Source: Oscheius sp. JU75
Lineage: Eukaryota > Nematoda > Chromadorea > Rhabditida > Rhabditidae
Assembly: GCA_037178855.1 (NCBI GenBank)
Contig: JASJZC010000001.1
Span: 868,001-932,000, forward strand
Length of the DNA stretch: 64,000 nucleotides
Reading direction: 5' to 3'
The translations under genes and the position numbers were made by a program. Shown in pieces: positions 11,032 through 22,792 of the stretch; the stretch's first letter is position 1; the number at the start of each line of letters is the position of its first letter. Below the pieces are notes generated by a model. That model saw only the letters and a list, made by a program, of their open reading frames with translations. It searched no databases and was not told the DNA's origin.

Positions 11032-11061
11032 CTGCAAAATGACAGAGACAGCGGGACTTAC
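11032..11061 (-). other. 30-base intercistronic GT-AG segment
   Basis: Directly after the TGA of the C15orf61-family gene comes gtaagtcccgctgtctctgt and then cattttgcag. It is 30 bases, starts with a strong donor and ends with a strong acceptor. It could be the trans-splice site of the downstream cistron or an ultra-short intron joining the two cistrons. Removing it leaves the TGA in place. Confidence 0.6.
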
Positions 11062-14000
11062 TCAGTCGTGGTCCTCCTTGATAAGGAAATGTATCGGAAC
11101 TTTTTTGCTGGTCTGTTCGTCAATTACAGTGTCAGTATGCTTGATCAGGCAAATGGCTGCCAGTCCGTACAATAGGCATGGAACACCTGAACTCTCTCAC
11201 GGTAAGAATGAGGAATATGACCGTACCCAAGTTCAGGACAGTAATAAGACGGTAGAGGTCGTTCTCTGCCGTCAAGTCTTGCACAGGGCGTTTCGTGCAA
11301 TGGTACTTGATGTAGGGGAAGCAGCCGAAGCTGAAAATATTGACATCAAAAAAGGAACAGCGACAGTATCTAGAAAGAAAGTGTCCTGAATTAATCGGTT
11401 CTGTAGGCAGACTACTCTCATTTATATGCACGCGGCCTTGAGAATGGTGAGAGGGAACGCGTGCAGCGATTCATTCAAAAACGGAGCCATTGACCCATAT
11501 GGTACGGAAGAGACTAATTAGAAGAAGGAGAAAGAGAGGCAGAAAGACACAGAGACATAGAGACCTAGAGACATAGAGACAGAAAAGACAGATAGACAGA
11601 TAGACAAAGAGATACAGAGACAGCCCATTTTTGGTCACTGCCTTGTAGGTCGGTGCGAATGAATTGACGAAACCATCCATCACTGCCAGCCAAATCCAAT
11701 CGGGCCCACAATTTGGTGTGAAATATGGCACCTCCCTTATCAATTCTCTTTAGTTTTCTCAGAAATTCGAAAATTGAGACAGAGAGTCAGAGAGCATCTG
11801 CCAACAGGAACCAGAGAGCTAGGACAAATATTGACTTGACGAAATTGTGAACGTGTGCAGAACACGAAAGACATGATTTGGCAGAGAAAGAGAGACAGTT
11901 TGAAAAAAATGGGCAGAGGCACAGGGCAAACAGAGCGATTTGGTTAGATCGAAGTCAGATGTGTGAGCGGAGAGGAAACATGCAGCGGGAATGTTTTGAT
12001 CAGAGAGACTCCAGTCTCTGTTTCCCTGTCTCTCCGGAACGACTGGCCTCTGTTTAGAGAAATTAGAGCCCTTCCTAACAACAGTTGGCGCCCCCCATGC
12101 GGCAAGACCCTAATGGAAATAGCAGCTAATCACAGCCCCTAATCCTAGAGCAGAAATTGTAAGAGAGACACGGACAGGAACAGAGACCCACGGGTGATAA
12201 ATGTTGTGGTGACTCGGACCCTCCGTCCGTCACAATCTAAGACAGATTGGATGAGATGGAGGGATCCGATCAGATTGGAGGGGGACAACTGATCGCATAT
12301 GTTATGATTTGGAACCAGCTGGTAAGGGGGCTAAAGTCAGAGAGATAGGGACTGGTAAATAGGTAAGAGTCATGTTTGCCCGGCGTGGAGCACAATTGCC
12401 TCGAATCAAGGAGAAGAGCCGAAGAGTAAACGGTTTCGTCAGTACCGACAGTAAAAGAGTATAACTGTCTCTGCCTCTCTGTGTCTCTGCCTTGTCTGTC
12501 TCTATCTCTCTACCTCACTCTCAGCTTTGTGGTTGCATCTGTCACGCGGAAGCTTCCAGTGTGTTTGAATCCACAAAAAATGGCCCCTACCCCTCGAGGT
12601 CATAAATTCACGTCACGTTACTACGTGGCCCCTACGAGAAATGCCCCGATCGCCAAAAAAACTCCAAATGGAAGGTGTGGGGCAAAACAGAGACAAATGA
12701 GAGGTAGTTACACCCTCAACCAGCTGTCACGATGTCACATCCTCGGTGGTCAGCTGACTCTGCGAGTTGCGTAAATGACAGCAATAAAAAAGTAAATATA
12801 ATGTATTGGGTTCAGTTATATACCGTCTCACTGTCCCTCTGCCTCTTTGACTCTCTGCCTTTCTGTCACTGTCTCTTTGTCTCACTCTCTACATGTAAGC
12901 AACAAATAGGGTAGATAAATGCAGTATAGTGAAGCTAATGGGTCCCACCACAAAAATTTAAAGTTCAGTCAAACTCTGCAGATAGATTGCTAGTTCCAAG
13001 TTGGGTATGCTTTTGAATGGGGTGAATGGATTTGTCGCGCCCCGATTGCGATTTTGAATGGAACACCCGAGACCTAGCTTTGAAGAGAGACAGAGAGAGT
13101 GAAAGAGATGTAATCTGCCGACTAGAAGGTCAGACTGTCTCCCTTTTGTGGTTAAAATGCTTCAAAAATGCTTCGATTATCTCTTCGAAGAGCTCAAGAT
13201 AATAAAAACAAAAGAGTTCCACCAAGAGAAATCGAGCCTGGGTCTTGCTAATGACAGACTAACACAAGCCACTAGGCCACGGCATGCTTCGTATCAAATC
13301 ATGATTGTCCTATTTTCAAAAGAAACGTTTTTAAGATTGGAGGGGAAAAGTACTTCTAAAAATTAATTAGCTGAGTGATTCGAACAGATTTAAATCGAAA
13401 ATGACCAGCTAGTTAGAAAAAATCTCCTGCTGTAAACTGATCCGGGATCGAGAACGTAAATAAGGAAAGTGTGTGCTTTTGGAAAACTGCAAGTGGGCGG
13501 TAATCGATAGCCGCCAGCTGGATTCACACGGCAACAACGACGTAACCATTAGCGCATCCACTCTTTTTACTCTGTAGGATTCATAGTGGGAACTATTGGG
13601 TTAAAGATTCAAATAAGCGTAATAAAATGGCTGGGGGGAGGATATTCCAGGTGTCATGGCGAAGGACCGATAAGCAGGGGGCATAACGACGCTAATAGGT
13701 TCAGACTACTGATAAGGGACCAGATGGGTTGACTAGTACCCGTAAAGGAGAGAGACAGAGAGGCAGAGAGCAGAGAATCAGTGTGAGAGACAGTTAACTG
13801 ACGCGTGAGTAATTCAAACCTAGGCGTGCCCAGCTGTGGACAAAAAACTGGTTCTTCTTACGAAAGTGAGCGGTGCGAAATCGATCAACACTACTCCGTT
13901 GACAGTTTCTCTGTCATTTTCTGTCTCTACCTCTGTCTCTGTCCTCACTCTCTCTCTCACTATGAGTCTCTCTCTCTCCCACTATGAGAGAGTGCGAATT

Positions 14001-15583
14001 AGCTGTCAATTTGGCTGTGTGGATAGTCGGCACACTTTTATTAAAGCGCGGCTGGACGAGGGCCTTGTGTGTATGCAAATAGGGCGTAAAGAGGCCATTC
14101 CCGGTCTTTTTATTACGGGAACGGACACTTTTTCTGAGTCATTTTTGCTTGCGAAACAGATTCCAGAGGTCACGCGAGGAGGCAAAAGAGTGCCGAGGCA
14201 ACAACATAATAATAGAAGAGGGAGGAGAGACAGGGGAAATACGCGTGCAAAGAGGAAAGAGGCGGGGTTTGTAAAAGGGCGGGAAGTCCTTGAAGGGTGG
14301 AGAGGTACGACAAAAGTACTCGTTATACTCACCGCAGAATGTGATAATTGTGACCATCCACATCAAAGTTGAAATGCTTCTGACCAAAGTTGTCGTCTTG
14401 GATCTGTCTGTAAGAGGATTTCATTGCTTGGAACTATCTCATCGAATCCAATCTAGAATTTTTAGTCGATTTGAAGAAGTTCGGTTATAGATTTCGCAAT
14501 GGTCTAATACTTAGATGCAAAACATTTATCCTCTTCTAATTTCTGACAGACCAGGAATGGAAAACTTGGCCGGTCGTTTAACTGGACTGGTGATTTTCAA
14601 TGCAGTCCTGTTAGCCATCCTATTCCTACTTGAATCATACTCTCTCTGTCATTATGTTGATTATTTATCTGGCCTGGTGAAGCAAACGTACCTATTCTTT
14701 TTGTGTCTTTATTTTCAAGAGATCATACTTTACGTTCTTACACGGGAAATCACTGAACTATTTTTCTTTGAACCATTTCCTGTTTATATCCTTTTATATC
14801 AGCCTGCCCTGTTCTTTCCCTCTCTCTCTTCACTATGTTCGCATGTTTTTCTCGAGTCGAGCTACCGTGACGGGAGCAACGTTGGTGTTACAAACTCAGT
14901 TATGTGTTACAAATTCCTATAAGACGATACCTACTGCTACCACCCTTTACTCCCTCTCACATTGATGTAAGTAGTGTTTGTCTTGACAAAAGAATATATC
15001 TTTTCTTTACTACAGCGCAGTGGTGTACATTTACCTGTCAACACTAATACCCAAAACCTCTAACAGTCATTCCATGTCAAGAAACAAAGGAACAAGCCAG
15101 CTGTGGAGGAAAATGCTACTAGGAAAGCGGTGCAGCCGCCTGTTATCAATTTTAAGCCAAGACTAAACGGGCTGCGAAGCTACCGCCGGTAGCTAGTCCT
15201 ATCCTAACGTTCACCCAGAGACGCATCTCAAGGGTTTATGAGACTTAAGCCTAAGCCTAAGTCTCATAAACTGACTCGATTTAACTTGACTTGCAAGCAG
15301 TAACTGTTGTCACAAAGTGTCTGTAACAAATAGCAAATTAGGACTTCAGACAGACAGATACGCCTACAGACTTCTAGGTATTTCGATATGAAATGTACAA
15401 AAGTTTAGAGGAACTTTTTTTATTTACTCACCTGTACTCAATGAAATAGCTCGTCCAACTCGGATGGTTCCTCTTCCTTATATAGGACCTCAGTACCGAC
15501 GAGGCCAGTGGTCTCTTCCCATACGACGGTCTCAGAATCTCTCTATACGGTCTCACAATCCATTTAAGCATCCCTAAATCCAT
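11062..15583 (-). CDS. C15orf61-family protein (uncharacterised, conserved in animals)
   Basis: Four exons (15583-15432, 14407-14333, 11330-11227, 11186-11062) give 151 residues in frame, close to the human protein's length. Diagnostic stretches in order are HPSWTSYFIEYR, FGQKHFNFDVDGHNYHILR, GCFPYIKYHC, NLGVPCLLYGLAAI (one membrane segment) and the C-terminal HFLIKEDHD before the stop. The family has been linked to mitochondria but its function is unknown to me. Intron 3 is only about 40 bases, whereas introns 1 (1024 bases) and 2 (3002 bases) are swollen with GAGACA-type repeats and tRNA debris. An ATG at 15583 was chosen because the open frame further upstream has no ATG. The TGA at 11064-11062 matches the family's end, so it is a true stop. 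Confidence 0.9.
11340..14330. repeat. repeat-filled intron 2 of the C15orf61-family gene
   Basis: About 3 kb without coding signal. It carries GAGACAGAGAGACAGA-type purine tracts (11520-11630, 13750-13800), the matching pyrimidine tracts (12470-12530, 12825-12895, 13910-13990) and a tRNA-like relic at 13218-13282. Open frames here are by-products of the low-complexity sequence. Confidence 0.6.
13218..13282 (-). pseudogene. tRNA-like relic (Asp-like)
   Basis: On the minus strand: GTGGCCTAGTGGCTTGTG (box A-like), CTGTCAT (anticodon loop, GTC), and GGCTCGATTTC (box B-like). The stems are incomplete, so it is probably a SINE or tRNA pseudogene. Confidence 0.5.
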
Positions 15584-15939
15584 ATTTCTCTCTCCATTAA
15601 CTTTTACAAATAATTCTGTGCCCAACTCACTTTCTAAGACTCATTCAAAACATATTATATAAATAAAAATAACTTACTATACACGGTATTTCCTAGTTTT
15701 CTTGGGAGTGAAAATTAAGGGGGTATCACAAAAAAAAGTACACAACCTGGTATCAAACTGAAGGCGAAAAAAGTGAAATACACCATCCCGGGGTCCAAAA
15801 AAATTACATGTTTTTGAGCAAAAAGGGGTGGCTAATTAAGATGATCACAGAGAGTTTTAACTCCAGTTTTTCAAGGGGTATCACAATGTTTTAAAGGGGG
15901 CGGGAAAGGCACAAAGTATACATGGAAAAGTGAGCAAAA

Positions 15940-18552
15940 TTAACGACGATTGTGTTCAATGATCTCGTCGTCGTCGCTGTCGTCCGTCTCGGGCTCTTGG
16001 GTTGTAGGCAGTTGGCTGCGATTCGACTGATTCCTGGATAGGGTGTTTCGCTGGTTGGCTGGCTTTACTAAAATCGTTTTTATTAGCACAGAAAAATAAG
16101 AATTTTCTGACGTTTCCGGCAAGTTTTTCGGGCTTTTTAACCGATTCTGACAGTTAAAATTTGCGAATTTCAATGTTACTGTATACTGCAGACTTAGCTT
16201 TAATTTAAGCTTAGTTTACGTTGGAACGTTTGCAGAAACTTAAAAAAGAAGAGACTAGTTTGATGTTCTATTAGTCAATATCGAACGACTTCTTGAACGA
16301 TTTGCTCCACACAATATTCTGCAAAGAAGAAGGTGGTGGAAGGTTGAAACATTAACAAAGCTCAAGCATCCAGCGCTTAAAGGGACAGTCCAGTTATGGT
16401 TGGACGCATGAACCGTGCGCTTTTTTTTCAAAAGGGGAAAAAGAGCCGAAAAAGGCAAAAGATTGAATTTCAGGAAAGTTCGTGGCGGCTCCCACCCCTT
16501 TTAAAAAAATGCGCACACGCATGTTTCCCGTATCATATCGTTTGGAACCTGGTAAAAACGAAGTTAAAAGTATAAAAGACTTACCTGTGATGATAAGATT
16601 CTGCGCATTAGCGACCATCATATCCGTCACTTGATCCAGCGTCTTCCCATTGACGTCGATTCCATTAACCTCGAGGACCTCATCATTGACTCCCAGAAGC
16701 CCTGTCGACTCGGCCAGCCCGCCTTCTACGAGCCTCGAAATGAAGATTCCCTGGACTTTTAGAACTCCTCGCTCCGTCAGCCGGACTGTGGCTCCGTCTC
16801 TATCAAATTGCCATTTCTTGACATAAAAAAAGAATAAAAATACCGTATGTAAAAGCCCAGAGGACGGTCAGAGCCGTGTTTACAGAGACGGACGCGGCGG
16901 TGAGCCTCAGGGAGAATGTCGACGTCGATTATAGCGGAAACCTGGAAAGGAATAGTTGAGTCAAATAGGCCGGGAAGAGCCACACCTGTCTAAAGTCTTC
17001 AGGATTCGAGATGGAGTAGTTTCTCTTTGTGGGTTTCGCGGTCGACGAGGCGATGAGCGAGAACCCCTTGCTCTTTCGAGAGCTGTCCGTCCCGTAACCG
17101 TACTTCTCCTCCCAGGACTCGCCTTTTCGCTGGATCAGCAGCCGCAGGGTGGGCTTGGCTGACTCGAACGACTTTCGAAGGTTCTAAAAAGGATGTTTTA
17201 ACGCAAATTGTGGATCGGCAAGTGAAAAACAGCAATTTTTGTCAAATGGACCAATAGCTCAGTGGCAGAGCAGCGAATTTCAAATCGAAATGTCCCGGGA
17301 TCAATTACCAGAGACAAGATGAAGGCAATTGGGTCCAAATAAGGCCGAAAATCCCAACAAGCACTGTCTACTGTCTTTTTATCCAGTTTAGCATTATAAA
17401 GGTCATTTTACAACAGAAAAGAGGGTTTTCGGATCCATTTTGGCCTTTACAAATATTGGATTCTATCAGAGGACAATTGCAATGTTTATAGTCTGTTCCT
17501 CAGTTTGTTTAGCTTAAAAATGACTTTTCTGAACTGTCAAACCCAAATCCAGCTCGTAGAACAAAAAAGGTGAACCATCCCTACGGCAGCCTATAAAAAA
17601 TTGTACTCAGTTCCTCACAGATACCCTGTTCTACAAGCCTATGAGTATTTTGAGACATTATTTGTTGCAAACCGTCGCTGGCCCTGTTTTGGACGGGAAC
17701 GGACACAATTACAAAACTCTGGGCAGCGCACCAACTTATGAAATGGAGAATTTTGTAGCTTCTCGACGAGAAGTTTTCGTCCGAGCAGCCGATGCAGGGA
17801 AAATGAAGAAAACACAGCGCTAATGTAGAAGTATCTTGTGTTAAAATGCTGTGAAAGTTGACGCGCAGCATTTTACAACAATTCCTGAACAAATAATTAA
17901 GTTAATTTTCACCTCATCGTTAGTAATCGGAAGAAGATCTCCCTGTGTACTCGTGTAGCATAAGGTGAAGGGGACTGTGGTCAGATGATGCAGTCGTTCC
18001 ACCAGGCGTCGAAAATGCTCGTAGGTCGGAACCGAAGGTTCTGTCGAGAGCGAGAAACGTCGCCATTCCGCGTCGAATTTCGATTTCACCTGTTTTTTTT
18101 ACTATAAGCTCATAGTAATTAAGGATACCTGCAAAAGAGGCGGTACGGCAAAGGGCTGCGGTCGATGGATGTGCGCAGTTTGGGGGTATGACGAGCGGAT
18201 TGCCTGGAAAAGAGATGCTTCAACGCTATTTCTTCACATTTATCTTCTCAAAAAAGATTGTTAAAAAAGTTTCTTCCTCCCAGGGACCGGCTTTGTGGTT
18301 TGAACTGGCGCCTCTTACCAATATATACATTAAAATCTTCAAACTACGGTAATTTTATCTGCAGGCCGGAAGCCCTTAAATATGATGACACTTTTACTCA
18401 GCTTATAACAACCTACAGAAAGGTACGTTACGAAAAAAAGTGTGGAAGAGTTTTTATGTTCAAAACGCAAAAAAATGACAAAATCTTACCGAAGTTTTGC
18501 TATTCCCTGAACCTCTACTCGAAGATGCTCGTCCCTCCGAATGGTGTGACAT
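15940..18552 (-). CDS. par-6: PAR-6 cell-polarity scaffold
   Basis: Seven exons (18552-18490, 18203-18129, 18089-17913, 17183-16986, 16941-16844, 16799-16585, 16067-15940) give 317 residues. PAR-6 links aPKC, CDC-42 and PAR-3 at the anterior or apical cortex. The PB1 domain (about residues 47-125) starts [14 protein letters not shown] and contains [16 protein letters not shown]. The semi-CRIB region is [18 protein letters not shown]. The PDZ domain follows, with [14 protein letters not shown] as its carboxylate-binding loop, [19 protein letters not shown] and [20 protein letters not shown]. The end is acidic ([16 protein letters not shown]). The wording is very close to nematode PAR-6. The ATG sits one base after an ATTTAG acceptor-like sequence. 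The RWDD1-like stop is 232 bases upstream; the next gene starts about 360 bases downstream. Confidence 0.96.
17248..17312 (+). pseudogene. tRNA-like relic in PAR-6 intron 3
   Basis: Contains AATAGCTCAGTGGCAGAGC, a textbook D-arm/box A, then a poor anticodon arm and GGGATCAATTACC where box B should be. The D-stem pairs and the anticodon stem does not. A tRNA-derived SINE or dead tRNA. Confidence 0.55.
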
Positions 18553-18784
18553 ACTAAATCATAAATTTGGTTAAAAATAACTACAAAATATCATAAAATA
18601 GCACAAAACATAACAAAACTAAGATACAAAGTGGCTGGAGACCACAAACAACAATATGCGCATTTCCTGATAAAAATTCATTCTCTAACAAAATTCTTGT
18701 ATAACAAAACAGAAAAACACTGGAATTACCCGGATTGAGCAGCGGAAAACAGGGGAAACTTAACTGTTTTTGAGGGATGATGTT

Positions 18785-20635
18785 CTAGTCCTCTTCGGAA
18801 TCGAGCTCAAGGCCTTCCAGGTCCTAAAAAAAATGTCATTTAGGCTCAGGGGCTGAGATTTTAGCGACCTAGGACCTCCTTTAACTTTCTAAATACGCTT
18901 AATACTGTTTCCCGTCTAGATTACGTGAAGTTCGGGTCAAAAGAGGCGTGAATGATGACAAATACAGACGGCGTTTGCATTATACCCTGCGCTGCAGTCT
19001 TATGAGCCTGTACGCTTCCGAAAAGTGACGAAATTGGTCGATCAGTGCCTGGGGATTGAATTATATACAGTCTATACAAGGGAAACTACATTTCTAATTG
19101 CGAGAAAGAATCCGCCAAAAACAAGGTTTGGAATAGACGACCGCCAATGATATGGCAATTGCGAAACTCCCGCGCTATGCTATGCTTGCATGTCAATAAC
19201 CACCTCGAGACTGACTCATCAAGAAAAAGAGATTCTACCTCAGTATCGAAGAGCGACTCATCAATCTCGACGCTCTGCTCGATCAGGGCCACATCCGATA
19301 GATTCAAGGTGGCATCCTTCAAGAACAGTGCACGTCCGGTCAGTCGTCCAGCCAGGGCAGCCTCTCGATCCTAAAAATCAACAAAGTTATACAAGGCGAG
19401 ACCCACTTGCCACCTAAATGGAGAGTAATTTGGCATTCTCTTCGGTTTTTAATCATATTTTGGAATTAAATCCAACGAGAAGTAGTAAAATATATCCAAA
19501 TGGGTTGCGCAGCGAAAAAGAAATAAACGTTTTAACTATAGTAGGTGGAAAACTTGGAGGCGCCTTCTTATCATCCGAATGACGCATAAAGAGACACAGG
19601 GTTACTCACTCGTTCCTGCTTCTCCACGAGAGCCTTCCGCTCATTGTCGAATTTCTCCTTCCAGGCTCGGAAAGACTCCGGTGTGACGACGGTTCCCTCG
19701 AAGCGCTTCCTCTCCACAGCGTCTATTTTCTCCTTCTCCTCGGCCTCCTTCTTCTCGGCTCGCTGTTTCAGCTCGAGCAGGAGGGTGCCGATTTCGTCCT
19801 GAAAATGGAACCATTACTGGAGGAACAGGCCTGTGTCAATTTCTGGTAAGAATAGGTCGAGAAGAAACATTTCAAGGTGCATTCCCGGACTTAGAAGTGG
19901 ACAAGGACACCCCTCGATCTGCTCTCCAATACTGATAGGTTTTTGTGGCTGAACCGGAGGTTATAATCTCTACTGAACGCGGGAAATGGCTGTAGAACTT
20001 GAGATACGACGCCGGAGATTTGGTTTTCAGTGATTCTTTGTCTCTGTGCCGCGCTGCCTCGCGGTTTTCGGCTTGGAAATCTCGGGAAAGGTGTGGCACA
20101 GTACAGATTGGGAAAATTCTAAAAGTGCAGCAGGGTTTGTACTAGCCTGCTGTGTAAAAATGCTGTAAAAGGAGTAAAAAAACAGAGTTTACCTGCATTG
20201 CGCTGACAATGGAAAAGACCATGACCATTCCGAGGTAGGTGTTGGCTTCTTCATCGAGCCTCTACAAAAAGTTATATCATTTTTTGGATGAGAAGGCTTA
20301 CATTTTTGATTTTCTGTATCCTCTCCTCGTCAAAAAGCTCCTCCAGACCTTCCACGCTGATTCTTGGAATGACATCGGGGTAGTTTTCGGGGAGTTCGAT
20401 GAAGAGCGATATGTAAAAGTCCTCGTCCGAAGAATTCTCCTCGTCCTGAACGTTTTTTTGGTCACTTTTCTCGCTATCTACGCCCTCAAAAGCCTGGAAA
20501 ACATACCTGACAAGATTTTAGATGAACACGAAGCGAAACGTTTGGATATTCTTCGGTCTCAATTTCCAGCTCGTCCTCCTGGTAAATTGCTTGCAGCGCC
20601 TCGATTTCCTGTTCCTGCTGCTCCTTGTAGTCCAT
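18785..20635 (-). CDS. rwdd-1 (RWDD1-like): RWD-domain protein, RWDD1/GIR2 family (DFRP2 partner)
   Basis: Six exons (20635-20507, 20445-20302, 20261-20193, 19798-19610, 19370-19239, 18823-18785) give 233 residues; human RWDD1 has 243. The N-terminal RWD fold is seen from EQQEQEIEALQAIYQEDELE, through the ENYPDVIP turn, to YLGMVMVFSIVSAMQ. A charged helix and the family signature follow (RKRFEGTVVTPESFRAWKEK), then VEIDESLFDTE and an acidic tail. In yeast and mammals this family binds the ribosome-associated GTPase Rbg2/DRG2 and its relatives. The ATG comes immediately after TTTCTAG, an acceptor-like sequence. It is the first of five genes in the same direction, so transcription of the cluster probably begins upstream of 20.64 kb. 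Confidence 0.94.
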
Positions 20636-20639
20636 CTAG

Positions 20640-21183
20640 AAAGCTTATTCTGTGAGAAACATGAAGAAAGGGGGTGAAAAAGTGAGTAAGATGACCGGAA
20701 AATGTACAAACTTGGAATGTAGTCTCTTTTGAACAGGTGCCCAAATTGCCGCCAAAGGCAGTTCGTGATGGGACCCAGGATGGCCGCGAAATATGAATTT
20801 TGGAAAATGAAACTGACTCACATTTCATTGCTTTTCCTTTAGTTTTAGTCTCTTTTTGATACTTTACAGGCTTACATCAAAACTTTTGGATCCAAGAATA
20901 GATTTTTAAGTAAAGCAATGTTCTACAAAATTTTAGAGCAGATACAACTTTGCAAAACATCACTTCACTGGAAAATGCCTTTTTGGTCCCAATAAAGTCA
21001 CTCAAAGTATGAGGCAACGAGATCTGCTACTAGGAATACAAGGAATAATTACAAAAATGTCTAATGACGATTAGTGGATAATAAGTACAGTATGAGTCAC
21101 AGACACTTTCCCAATTCGGGTCACTATATCCCCTTCGGAGAAACAGCGCGCCCGATCCGACACTTTCTCTGTCCTCTGCCCCC
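20640..21183. other. divergent intergenic region between RWDD1-like and EB-module genes
   Basis: Genes leave this 540-base stretch in both directions, so it should contain promoters for both. It also holds one copy of the dispersed hairpin repeat (20917-20970). No TATA box is obvious. Confidence 0.45.
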
Positions 21184-22570
21184 ATGATTTCCTTTCTATT
21201 TCGTTTTCTGACCTTGGCAACTGTAGTTCTGACAGAAAGGTCAGTAGACAGAGAGTGACAGTGACAGTGACTATCAGATTTCAGATGTCCACCAACGTTT
21301 GGAGAGTTCGAGTGTCCGACTGGATTCCTCTGTAAGGAGAACCAGTGCCTGACCAGGAATGGAGACCCCTCCATTTCTTGTTCTGCCGAGGTAAAAGTCT
21401 ATCTTTCTTTTGGTAAGGAGAACAGTTTCAGGTAGATTGTTCAGAGGGAACAGTATGCGTGGAAGGCAAATGCTACCCATTAACATCTGTCAAATGTAAC
21501 AGGTCAGTTACTGTCTATGTCTCTAGTTGTCTCTGACACTGTCAATTTCCAGACACGTTCTCGTAGCCGAAGCCCAAGCTAAGAGCATTGTCTCAGATTG
21601 CGGAAAAAAGGGAAAATGTGTCAATGGACAGTGTGTACATGATCGTAAATCATCCTCTATATGTATCTACTGTTTTCTCCAGGATGTGTCGGTGTCTCCT
21701 GTGCAGACGGAGAGCTATGTAGAGACGGCCAATGTGCCAAACTGGTGGATTCCTTCTGTCTGGGACATGCTGATTGTGGTCCGACGATGGAGTGCAAGAA
21801 CAATAAGTGTCAGTTGAGGTCGGTTAAAAGAAAGAGAGAGAGATAGAGAGAGAGAGAGGAAGAGACAGTGGCAGTGACAGTGACAGTGATAGTACCTTTC
21901 CAGACCAATCGAGCCCATCTGTAATTGTCAACCTCACGAGATCTGCCATCACGGTCAATGCTATCCCAATTCCCGTAGGTTGACCAGCTGAAATCCTATG
22001 GTATCCTTTCCAGAATGTACTTCAATTTATTGTGGACCAGGATCCTACTGTGTTGAGGGACAGTGCGTAAATGCCGTTGGTTTGGACTGTCGAGAGGATA
22101 ACTGTCACAGCAACACGGTCTGTGAGAATGGCGTCTGCGTCCTGGACCAATGTCCAGGACGGTGTCCAGCTGATCAGGACTGTAGACAGGGACAGTGTCG
22201 TCTGATGGAAGGACTACCTTGTATCTCCGAATGCAAAGAGCCTTATGAATGTGTGGATGGTCGCTGTAGGAGAAATGGTGAGGAGCTGTCTCTTTGTATC
22301 TCTGTGTCTCTTTCTCTGTCCCTTTATCTCCCTGTCTCTCTATCTGGCTTTCTGTCATTGTCATTTCCAGACTGTTATCGAAAAGTCTGTCAGCTTGGAG
22401 AAGCCTGTGAAGGAGGAAACTGCGTTCGAGTGGCTGGTCGCTTCTGTACATGGGCACCCAGAGACTGCGGTCATGCCTTCATCTGCAAGGAGAATAAGTG
22501 TGAAGATCTGCTACATGTTCTTCCACCAGGCAATAATCTCTCTCAAGGCAGTGGAAAGGCTAAATTTTGA
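21184..22570 (+). CDS. secreted EB-module cysteine-rich protein
   Basis: Eight exons (21184-21239, 21285-21390, 21432-21502, 21553-21644, 21683-21818, 21904-21974, 22014-22277, 22371-22570) give 331 residues in frame. A signal peptide (MISFLFRFLTLATVVLT) leads into a run of short units of the kind C-x3-5-C-x-GxxCxxGxC, for example CSEGTVCVEGKC, CADGELCRDGQC, CGPGSYCVEGQC and CPADQDCRQGQC. This is the pattern of EB modules, common in nematode extracellular proteins. No membrane anchor follows; the end is PPGNNLSQGSGKAKF. Exons mostly correspond to one or two cysteine units, suggesting growth by unit duplication. Several introns consist almost wholly of the window's pyrimidine repeat or of a gtgaca repeat. 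Role unknown; cuticle, matrix or secreted defence are possible. Confidence 0.85.
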
Positions 22571-22792
22571 AAATAAACGTCGTTTGACACCTGTGAAAGA
22601 GAGATAAAGAAGCTGAGAGACAGAGAGACAGAGAGATTGAGAGATGAGACAATCCACTCTGACGTTAAAAAAAAATTCAGAGACTCATTTAAATGTCAGA
22701 ACTGTCTGTCTAGAAATTTCCCATTGTTCAGACGGCATAAAAGGGACAATAAATACTATGCCATTCCCTCCACCTTCCATCCGTCAGTCAAG

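Noticed and set aside
11062-11064. In-frame TGA read through as selenocysteine to fuse the C15orf61-family frame with the downstream membrane protein
   Set aside because: The family ends at this point (IKEDHD then stop) and the downstream frame is out of phase with it; no SECIS-like structure was seen.
11471-11743. Frame with GPDWIWLAVMDGFVNSFAPT first taken as an upstream exon of the membrane protein
   Set aside because: The C15orf61-family model joins 14333 to 11330 in phase and matches the family, leaving this inside an intron without proper donor or acceptor.
14515-14922. Hydrophobic 135-codon plus-strand frame in C15orf61 intron 1
   Set aside because: Hydrophobicity follows from the pyrimidine-rich sequence; no family, splice sites or conserved motif.
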